Source: Dunaliella salina
Lineage: Eukaryota; Chlorophyta; Chlorophyceae; Chlamydomonadales; Dunaliellaceae
DNA: 23,925 nt
Reading direction: 5' to 3'
NCBI GenBank assembly: GCA_002284615.2
Contig: MU069516.1
Span: 359,350-383,274 of the forward strand
How positions within the stretch are numbered: position 1 is the stretch's first letter; every line of letters starts with the position of its first letter. Position numbers and translations under genes: made by a program. Of this stretch, positions 1 through 10,405 are shown piece by piece. The notes under the pieces were generated by a model. It was not told the origin of the DNA and did no database searches. It saw nothing but the letters and a program-made list of their open reading frames with translations.

Positions 1-823
1 CACTGACTCTGATGCTGCAATTCCTGTGTGTGGGCAGTTCCTGTCTTTGCAAGTGGTGGACGTGGTGCTGATGTTGCAGGTCGCAACATTCAATAAGCGC
101 TGATATGTTGCGTTGCACTGACTCTGATGCTGCAATTCCTGTTTGTGCAGTTTCTTTCTTTGCAAGTGGTGGATGCAGTGCTGATGTCGCAGTTCGCAAT
201 GTTCAATAGGCGCTGATGTGTTGCGTTGCACTGACTCTGATGCTGAAATTCCTGTGTGGGCAGTTCCTGTCTTTGCAAGTGGTGGACGCGGTGCTGATGT
301 CGCAGGTCGCAACGTTCAATAAGCGCTGATGTGTTGTGTTGCACTGACTCTGATGCTGCAATTCCTGTGTGGGCAGTTCCTGTCTTTGCAAGTGGTGGAC
401 GCGGTGCTGATGTTGCAGCTCGCAACGTTCAATAGGCGCTGATATGTTGCGTTGCACTGACTCTGATGCTGCAATTTCTGTGTGGGCAGTTCCTGTCTTT
501 GCAAGTGGTGGACGTGGTGCTGATGTTGCAGGTCGCAATGTTCAATAGGCGCTGATGNGTTGCGTNGCACTGACTCTGATGCTGCAATTCCTGTGTGTGC
601 AGTTCCTTTCTTTGCAAGTGGTGGACGTGGTGCTGATGTCGCAGGTCGCAACGTTCAATAGGCGCTGATGTGTTGCGTTGCACTGACTCTGTTGCTGCAA
701 TTCCTGTGTGGGCAGTTCCTGCCTTTGCAAGTGGTGGACGTGGTGCTGATGTCGCAACCAGGGTGGTAGCTTGCGTGTTGCATAGCATTGCATTGACTGC
801 CTTGTTGTCTTCTGCGTTCGCAG
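1..823 (+). repeat. 113-bp tandem array, about seven copies, ending at a real splice acceptor
   Basis: A unit beginning near CACTGACTCTGATGCTGCA recurs every 113 bp from base 1 to about 760. Each unit carries a TTTGCAAGTGGTGGACGTGG segment. The stretch 776-850 is a diverged eighth copy: it keeps the GCATTGACTG-like head and the GTGGTGGATGTGGTGC core, and there the sequence reads TTCGCAG before that core, the acceptor of the first exon I can call. The array therefore looks like repeated copies of an intron end plus exon start. Because 113 is not a multiple of three, open frames of 111 codons on the minus strand run through three units each; these are by-products of the repeat. Two Ns lie at 558 and 566. 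Confidence 0.9.
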
Positions 824-886
824 GTGGTGGATGTGGTGCAGGTATTGGCCAATGCTGCTGGAATGTGTCAACGCGGCAGCAGTAAT

Positions 887-920
<34 letters not shown>

Positions 921-990
921 GCGGCGCAGGGATGTTCAGTCTCCCAGGCCATCTGCAGCAGCTCGTGCTCCCACTGTGTGCGCTCGTCAG
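824..990 (+). CDS. exon 1 of the modelled solenoid gene (first one visible)
   Basis: The acceptor is TTCTGCGTTCGCAG before GTGGTGGATG, and the donor is CTCGTCAG followed by GTACGTG, a near-ideal 5' splice site. The frame reads VVDVVQVLANAAGMCQRG, then a run of about twelve Ser from AGC codons, then MFSLPGHLQQLVLPLCALV with two bases of an Arg codon left over. The AGC run is a trinucleotide repeat and is likely to vary in length. Upstream exons must lie outside the window because no start codon fits. Confidence 0.6.
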
Positions 991-3900
991 GTACGTGAAC
1001 TTCCTGGCATTGCATCTGTGTGCACACATCAATGCTCAGACTTACCGGCATGGTATCTGTGTGCACTCCTCGAGTGCATGTTTGTGCGCACTCATTGGGT
1101 GCTCAGACTCATTTCATTCGCGTGCGCTCATCAGGTGCTCAGACTTACTGGTTTTTCATCTGTATGCACTCGTCAGGTGCTCAGTCTCATGAGCTTCACA
1201 TCTGTGTGCGCTCATCGGGTGCATGCCTGTGTGCACTCATTGGGTGCTCAGACTCATTTCATTCGCGTGCGCTCATCAGGTGCTCAGACTTACTGGTTTT
1301 TCATCTGTATGCACTCATCAGGTGCTCAGTCCTACTGGCATAGTATCTGTGTGCACTCAATAAGTGCTTGTCTGTGTGCACTCATCAGGTGCTCAGATTT
1401 ACCTGTATTTCATCTGTGTGTATTCTTTAGATGCTCAGACCTCCTGGTAATCATCTGCATGCACTCATCAGGTGCTCGATCTGACCGGCATAATATCTGC
1501 GTGGATTCATTAGGTGCTCAGACTTACCTGTATTTCATCTGTGTGCATTCATTAGGCGCTTGGACTCGCTGGTTTCATCTTGGTGCACCATCAGGGGCTC
1601 AGACTTACTGGTATCTCATTTCTGTGTGCTCATCAGGTGCTCATCTATGTGCTTTTATCAGGTGCCTATAGGCATACTAGTACTTCATCTGCATGCTTCT
1701 TACTCCACCCATGAACCCATCCGCACAGCCACACATCTGTACATCCAAGTGGCTACGCATCCAATCCTTATGTGTCCTTTTGTTTGTATCAGGTCAATTG
1801 ATTTTTTCTTGTATGGGGCGCATCAGGTTGCACACAGCTTACATGTATGTATGCTGCACAAAGCCTGCGTGTATGTATGTTGCTCACGGCCTGTATGTAT
1901 GTGTGTTGCACACTGCCTGCATGTATGTATGTTGCACACAGCCTGCATGCATGTATGTTGCACACAGCCTGCATGTGTGTAAGCTGCACACTGCTTGCAT
2001 GTATGTATGTTGCACACAGCCTGCGTGTATGCATATTGCACACAGCCTGCATGTATGTGTGTTGCACACAGCCTGCGTGTATGTACGTTGCTCACAGCCT
2101 GCGTGTATGTATGCAGCATACAGTATGCTGCATACTGCCTGCATGTATGTATGTTGCATACAGGCTGCGTATATGCATACTGCACACAGCCTGCGTGTAT
2201 GCATACTGCACACAGCCTGCGTGTATGTATGCTGCACACTGCCTGCATGTATGTATGTTGCACACAGCCTGTGCGTATGCATACTGCACACAGCCTGAGT
2301 GTATGCATACTGCACACAGCCTGCGTGTGTGTATGCTGCACACTGCCTGCGTGTATGTATGTTGCACACAGCCCGCGTGTATGCATACTGCTCACAGCCT
2401 GCGTGCATGTATGCTGCACACTGCCTGCACGTATGTATGTTGCACACAGCCTGCATGTGTGTATGCTGCACACAGCCTGCGTGTATGTATGTATGTTTGC
2501 ATGGGGCGCATCAGGTTGCACACTGCTTGCGTGCAAGGCATCAAGTTGTCCTCTTTGCCCTGTGTCAGGTTTAATCTTTTTTGTTTGTATGGGCGCATCA
2601 GGTCGCACATGATCTGTGTGCAAGGCCTGCCCTCTTTGCCTTGTATCAGCATTTCAACTTTGGACCTAAATTAGGCCAAACTAGTTTTTGGGTCGCCTGC
2701 CCTCCTGTTTGTATGCACGGCATGCTTGTACAGAATCGGCCAACCCTGAGCATTTATTTACTTTTTTTATTTCCTTTGTATTTATTCATTTCCTTATTTA
2801 TTTCATACATTCATTCATTCATTCATTCATTCATTCATACCTACAAATCGGCCAACCCTGAACATGTGGGCTGCCTGATAAGCCACAAAGCATTTTGGGT
2901 AACGGGGCTTGTGCGCACTTGTTAAGTAAATGAGGGATACTGATGGAGCGAGTCCATGCGAGGCCTGAATTGTTGAGAATGAGATCTTTGCTAACAAGGA
3001 CTGGAAGCCCCTGCAACATGGTTTGGATTGCACCTTGAAAAGGCAGCAACCTGCAGCAGCGGCAGCAACTGCAGCAGCAGCAACACGCTGGACGACCGGT
3101 AGCAGAACTAATACAGCCACTAAGCATTGCCCCTGTCTCCACGCGGCCCGAGGGGCCACCAGGGAGCGGTAGATGGACGGGGAAGGGCTGAAGTGGGCTG
3201 GGTGGAGCGGGTTGGGGTGTCCAAGCAGGGCGAGAAATCCTGCGCGAATGTTCCAAACGCATGAACAGGGTTGGTAGCAACTGCCGCCCCGAAACTTGAG
3301 CTTTGCTGCTCATCCTTGTTGCCATGGGCTTTAAGCAAGCCAAGTCTTCCAACTCCCTTGGCTGTACCTGAGGAAAATGAGCGCCTCTTCCTCGTCCCAG
3401 GGCTCAACATACTACATAAACTTACTTGGAGGCCGTGCACAACCTGAAGATGCTGACCTACGCAGCCTTGTAAGCCTGCATAGCTCTGTCAAAATGTCTG
3501 TGTCATCCACCCCACATCTGCACAATTGCATATTAGTTCCTCTGCGTGCCCTCAGCTTTTAAACACATATCTTGACATATTATTACTTACAGAATTCATG
3601 AACTTCGATGCATGTTTCTAAAGCATGTGTTGATAGTGGGGCGTTGGCTGTCCTGCCTGCTTGCTTATAGGCACCGCTTCCTCGACTTGGCCCCTGCCCA
3701 GCTGGTACCTTTTCTCTAATATATGTTGATAGGGAGGGATCTGCTGTCCTGCCTGCTTGCTTGCTTACAGGCACCGCTTGCTTGACTTGGCTCCCGCCCA
3801 GCTGGTGCCCCTCCTTATCAGCCTTCCCAGCCTCATCCCTGCAAGGCAGCCTTCTCCCCCTCACCACAAGCTACCTACTGCTCCTGAGAAGCACACGGAC

Positions 3901-6900
3901 CCCTGCAATCATCGGCAAACAAGTACACCAAGCCTCCATCATCACCATCACCCGGACACGCCAAGCCTTCCCTGCACAGTGCAGTTCCAGAGCCTTGCTG
4001 ACTCAGACAATGCACAGTTTTGGGCACGCCCTGCTTCCTCTCTCGGGCCAGGGTCTGGTTTCCAGGTCGCACCTACCAAGCTGAAAGATTCTAACACAGC
4101 ACAGAGCAGTTCTGGCAGCAACAGCGGCAGCAGGCGCAGCAGCAAACGCCGCAGCAGACGCAGCTGCAGAAGCATCAGCAGCAGCATCAGAAGAACAAAA
4201 GAAAGAAGAAAGAAAGAAAAAAGAAGAAAGAGGAAAGAAGGAAGCAAAGAAAGAAGCAGCAGCAGAGTTGAAGGCTCTAGAGGCGGCAGTGCAGCCAGCG
4301 AAATCCCAGGGTCCTTAGTCAGCGACGCAGCCCCGCCCATGCAGATAGCCATGCAAGAGCAAGGAAACAATTGGGTGTCTCTCGGAGGGCGCATGGACAA
4401 GGAGCTGCTCAGGTTGCACTCCATGCAGGTACGCTCTGCATGCGTGCCTGGTACCACGGCCAACATCATCTGCTTGCCTGAACTGTCTGGGTCATGCGAG
4501 AGCCTGGGGACAAGTGGGTGTCACGGGGAGGGTGAATGGACAAGGAGCTGCTCAGGCTGCACTCCATGCAGGTTTGCTCCGCATGCATGCCTGGTAACAG
4601 GGCCTAAATGGTCTGCTTGCTTGAACAGTTTGGGCCATGAACTGGAGTGCAAGAGCCTGAGGACAAATAGGTGTCTCAAATAGAGGTTGGACCTTCGAAC
4701 AGTCTGGTTGCATTTCTACTCTTTCTACAGCATTCCTGCATCCGCTTCTTCCCACATCTGGGGCAGCTACCCAAACAGCCAGGTTGCCAGGCTGCAGGTC
4801 TTTTTAATCCCAATGTCATTCCTTATATTAATCCCATTACCTGTGCAGCGAAAGTAGCTCCAAAACTAAGCACTTATCACTGAGATCTTGTGAGGGATAT
4901 TTTCCTCACCAATTTCATGAGAGTGCTGCATATGCCAATTTTGATGAATAGATCTTGTTCATCTTCTGACAATTTGTGCAGAGTTTGCTGCGCCAGCGCC
5001 TGCACCAGCAGCTGCCGAGGTGCGACCCTACGCAGGTGAGTGTGTCTGCCATCATATCTGCCATCATTCGTTGCTATGGTGAACTCTGAGCTGAGCACTC
5101 TGCTGCTTAAGATGGGATCTGCATGAGGGGTAGTACAGGGTTACAGGGGTTTCAGATAAAAGGCCTTCAGTCAAAACGTGCGACTGCTAGCCTGCACACA
5201 AAAGAAACAATAAGGATAACAAAAAAGTTTAGGTTTGGCATACAAGTGAGGAAGTGAACACATCCTGGGCCATGATAGGAAGAAAAGCTGTAAAGAGAAA
5301 GTAACAGGGGGTAAGAAATCCTGGAATCTGAAACCTAAGAAGAGCAACATTGTTCTTATCGTATGAAGCGAGAGTTCAAAGGTCGTTCCTCAAACGTCAA
5401 ATGGTGAACCTCCTTATTAGGCAAGGCAGATGTGGGGAATCAACGCATCAAGACCCTTGAGACCTCTGCCATGTTGCCATGTTGCCATGTTGTTTTACAA
5501 ACATTTTGAAGGAGTGGAGAAGTAGAAGGTGTGTGATGCCTACTTGAAGTTGCCGTGTACCATCAGTTCCAGCTGAAGGGTCCCGAATCCTTGTGTGACA
5601 GAGACGTCCGTATGAGCGATGCTTTATGCCAGGAATAGTGCGGTCAATGAAAGTCTTGATTGTTGTGTGATGTACATTTGTCACATTTTTGTAATTGAGC
5701 CCTCCGTTGCCAAGGTTTAAGAGTGGGTCGTACTGAAAATGTTCCCAGACCAGGTATTTGTAGGCTGGCGCATCTTTCTTTTGAGGGCCTAGGGCATCCC
5801 GTCAGTCTGCGTATGAAAGGCACAAGTTGCATCCATTGTTGCCAACGTGGGTCTTGAGGCCGGTCAAGGTGGGCTGTGTTTAGATAGTCTGTTTGATAGC
5901 AGTGTTGATGGTGTTTAGGCTCCCTCCTCGCTGCATGGTCAGTTGTGTGCGCTCTCGCTGGACTTTCCACCCGGGGGGGACTCTTCCCTTGACATGGTGC
6001 AAAAAAGATTTCACGTCAGAGGCTCCCGCCCGTCCTTTGTCTCCAACATGAATGCGATATGTGTTGTTTTGTCTCCCAAATGCGACATTTGTTTTTTCAG
6101 TTCCGAGCGTACTTGATATTGTGGTTGGATGAACAGCATTGCCATTTTTGGTCACGACAAAAGCATTTCCCGCACTGTCATCGTACTTGCTGGAATCCTG
6201 CTCTGTGTCTTTCCTTCGAATAAAAGCTACGTCACAGTTGTTCTTGCGCCTTGCAAGGACATCATGCTTTCGGGAATCATGGTGCGCTCTAGGTTATGAA
6301 TACGTCCGTGCGCCAATGCAACTGTGTGTTTCAAAGATTGATTTTCCCCCGTTGCAATGTGCAATTGGTTTGTCATTACTCTAGGGGTAGTACACAGAGA
6401 GAGTGACAGGTGGTCCGAATTGGTCAGAGTGCATGGTGAAAGACGGTCCGTGGTGGACATGATAGTCAAGCTGGTCAGAGATCAGGTGGTCCAAAATGGC
6501 CAAAGAATTGCAAAGGGTGAGAGTGAGCAGGATCCACGCGATGGTCATTTTGCCAAGATACGCAGGTATTGGCGGATGTCCACAATGCAGATACCTGCAG
6601 AGAAACACATGCATAAGAGATAAGTATGCCTGCATAAGAGATAAGTATGGCTGCAGAGAAACACAAAGTATTTGGTGACACCCCCGTGAAAAGAGGATCC
6701 GGGAATAGGATCCCAGCAAATGCTCTTACTCCCTGACGTCATCCAACCCTTGCTAGCCCTGTTGGTGGAACTCACTGTTATTGCCAGCGCTGACTGTTGG
6801 GTCTTTCCTCAATGCACGCTGGCTGTGTCCAACGCAGACTTTTTACTTTTACATTTCTGCTAGCTCTGTACCATCCCAAGCCCAGGTTCTTGCGCAAGCT

Positions 6901-9900
6901 TGCAGCAACCATATCGCCCATCATGCTGCCAAGACAGCTTTCAAGCCGCAGCTGCAAAGTGGTTGCCCTTGATGAAAGCCTTAAAGGCCTGAGGTCAGGT
7001 GGTCACACTCATCCCATGGGTGATTCAAATTTTCTGCGGCTGCCAGAATGTCGTCCACTGACTCTTATGTGCTATGGACGTACGTACCCACACAGCTTGC
7101 TGAGGTCGTGGGCAGGCTCGCAGCAGCTGCCACTGCCCACCATGCCATGGAGTCCCAGGGACCAATCCAAGGAGCCCACGGGGCCCATGCACGGCACAGT
7201 TCCATCCTAGCCGGGGGCGTGGATGTCAAGCTCCTTCAGGTAGCGATTGGGAAGGCATTTATGCCTCATGGGGCAGGGGAGGATTGACTTGCCGCTTGCC
7301 ATCAGTGACTTCAGCCGACCTTGTAGCTCAAAGAATACTGGGATCAAAAGATCGCACCTTATAGGGCAAAAGGGATTGGATTTGTGGCACACTCACTTAA
7401 GCATCCCAGTGTAGGATGCTCCAGATGCGCATGACGCGGCTGTGCAAGACTCTCGGTCAAGAGCGCACTTCATTAAGGTTTGCTAAAGGTTTGGCTTGAT
7501 GGAGTGCTGCTGGGTGTGTCAGGGCAGAGTGGTTACCTGCGCTTCCTGCCTTCCTCATCTGTCTTTCCCCAGGATGCCGCCTGTGACCCAAGCCCTTACT
7601 GCAGCTTGCGGTAATGCTCCCTTTGTTGCTAGTCTTCCCTTCTTTCCTGGCTCCCCTGATGCTTCCCAACTGCAGGGTGGTCACTGTGCTTCCTGCCTCC
7701 CTCCTGTCTGTGTTCCCATGATGCTTGCTGTCCATGATCTAGGCCTTCTCGGTACTTTGGGGCTGTGCTCCCTTTGCTGCCAGCCTCCCTTTTTCCTGGC
7801 TCCCCTGATGCTTCCCAACTGCAAGGGTGGTCACTGTGCTTCCCGCCTCCCTCCTGTCTGTGTTCCCGAGATGCTGCCCATGACCTAGGCCTTCTCGGTA
7901 GTTTGGGGCTGTGCTGCCTTTGCTGCCAGCCTCCCTTCTTTCCTGGCTCCCCTGATGCTTCCCAACTGCAAGGGTGGTCACTGTGCTTCCCGCCTCCCTC
8001 CTGTCTGTGTTCCCAAGGTGCTGCCCATGACCTAGGCCTTCTCGGTAGTTTGGGGCTGTGCTGCCTTTGCTGCCAGCCTCCCTTTTTTCCTGGCTCCCCT
8101 GATGCTTCCCAAGTGCAAGAGTCGTCACTGTGCTTCCACCCTCCTGCCACCCTCCTGTTTGTGTTCCCATTATGCTGTCCATGGCCTAGGCCTTCTCGTC
8201 AGTTTGCATCTGTGCCTCCCTTCTTTCCTGGCTCCCCTGATGCTTCCCAAGTGCAAGAGTCGTCACTGTGCTTCCACCCTCCTGCCACCCTCCTGTCTGT
8301 GTTCCCATTATGCTGCCCATGGCCTAGGCCTTCTCGACAGTTTGCATCTGTGCTGCCTTTGTTGCTAGTCTTCCCTTCTTTCCTGGCTTCTCTGACGCTC
8401 CCCTGATGCTTCCCATGACTCACGCCTCCCATGAGGACCCATGGTGACAAATGATGACACAAAGTGACACCTGCTACACAAATAACCATGACCCATGATG
8501 ACCCATGACTAGGGTCAGCCAATTCCCTCTTTTTATACGTATTTATACGTATTATACGGCGAATGTCAGGAATTCTTTGCACAAAATATACAGGCATACG
8601 GTATTGACATACGGAACTGGCCAACCCTACCCATGACCCATGGTTGCACATGGCGGCACATGCTCCCCATGACGCATGACTAGGGTTGGGTAAAGAGCGT
8701 TGAGCACGTGGCAAAAATGCCTCTTTGGGGCCTCTCTAGCCCTCTCTCTCTTGAAGCCTCTTTTGCCGACCTCTCACCCCTCTTCACACAACTCTACCCA
8801 TGACCCATGACTTTTGGCCCATGATGAGTCATGGGTAATTAGTGTCACCCCACAGCTGAAATAGGCTCCCAGAGACTTGCCAAGCCTCTAGTTCGCCGTG
8901 TCTCTCGCTCGGATTTTCGGAGACGCCTGCCACATTTCCAGACCTCGGTTCTGCCAAATAGACCCTCCGAGTCTCTGCAAGCCTCGTGCTTTGCCAAGGC
9001 TTCCAGAGACGGATACCCAGCCCTCATGATGGCACATGATGACACATGCTCCTCATGACCCATGCTGACCCATGCTTATCTCATGACCCAAGCCACTGCT
9101 GTAAGGTGCCCTTTTGCTCACCCATCTTTGCTTCTGTCCCAGCTGTGCTTCCCCGGTGCTGCCCATGGCCCAAGCCATCGCTGAAGAAGGCACCGTTCTG
9201 CTACCTGCATCACCAGTCTTTGCTTCTGTCCCAGCTGTGCTTCCCCAGTGCTGCCCATGGCCTAAGCCATCCCTGAATAAGGTGCCGTTCTGCTACCTGC
9301 ATCACCAGTCATTGCTTCTGTCCCAGCTGTGCTTCCCCAGTGCTGCCCATGGCCTAAGCCATCGCTGAAGAAGGTGCCGTTCTGCTACCTGCATCACCAG
9401 TCATTGCTACTCTCTCAGCTGTGCTCCCTCAGTGCTGCCCATGGCCCAAGCCATCGCTGAAGAAGGTGCCGTTCTGCTGCCTGCATCACCAGCCTTCGCT
9501 TCTGTCCAAGCTGTGCTCCGTTAGTGCTGCCCAACACTAGCTTAGAGTGCTAAGGCAGCAAAGAGTTCTGAGAAGAGCAAAGCACTTGCATCTTATTCCA
9601 GCAGCTTGAGTGAGTTTGTCCTTTGTTGGCGTGGCCCGAGCCATGCTGCACTGCCTTTCTTGTCCCCGCCTCTTCCCAACCAACGTCTCCGTTCTCGTGC
9701 TCCTTCAGGCTGCAGCGGCAGCAGCATTGCACTTGCTTGGCATCCACACAGCGGCAAACTCGGCCACCAAAGTGGACTCTTTTTTACGTTTTGCCCAATG
9801 CCTTTTCAACGTCCTAATGTATGTCATTGTGCTCCTCCAGGCTGCTGCGGCAGCAGCATTGCACCCGCATGGCATCCCCCCAGCAAGCTTGGCTGCAAAG

Positions 9901-10315
9901 GCAAACGCTCATGTCTTGCCTAACGTCTTCCCTATGTCCTAACGCCGGTTGTTGTGCTTCTCTAGGCTGTTGTGGCGGCATCATGCACCTATTCGGCATT
10001 TGAACACCAGCAAGCTCGGCCACCAAGGTGGACTCTTTCTAGCGTCTTGCCTAACATCTCCCTAACATCTGCTCTCGTGCTTCTGCAGGCTGCTGCAGCA
10101 GCAGCAGCACACTTGCTCGGCATCGACACACCAGCAAGCGCCGCCACTCCGGTGGACCAGCACCATGGGATCCAGCAGCCTTGTCTGCAGCAGCAGCATC
10201 AGCATCAGCAGGAGCACGGGCCTCCTGCATCATCTGACACCGCACCTCACTACCAGCACCAAGAGCACCCTCCAAAACATCAGGACCAGCAGGCCTCACA
10301 CCCCCACCAGGCCTG

Positions 10316-10352
<37 letters not shown>

Positions 10353-10364
10353 GACCACTACCCT

Positions 10365-10405
<41 letters not shown>

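Noticed and set aside
90..790. Series of minus-strand frames of about 111 codons
   Set aside because: They are spaced by exactly 113 bp and arise from a repeat unit without stops; no start context or domain supports them.
1789..2674. Long Cys/His/Tyr-rich frames on both strands, up to 275 codons
   Set aside because: They lie in a 26-bp minisatellite and exist in several frames at once, as expected of a stop-free repeat.
3377..3470. Candidate exon reading VHNLKMLTYAAL or MSASSSSQGSTYYINLLGG before TTGTAAGC
   Set aside because: Neither reading fits the phase needed between exon 1 and exon 2, which join well directly through a split Arg codon.
7573..7610. Candidate 38-nt exon (MPPVTQALTAAC) with good AG and GGTAATG borders
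   Set aside because: Its length of 38 nt would break the phase-0 join of exon 4 to the terminal exon. It is kept only as the exon-like head of a tandem array.
7629..8182. Minus-strand frames with repeated GKHQGSQE
   Set aside because: They are shadows of the 147-bp tandem array in an intron of the plus-strand gene.
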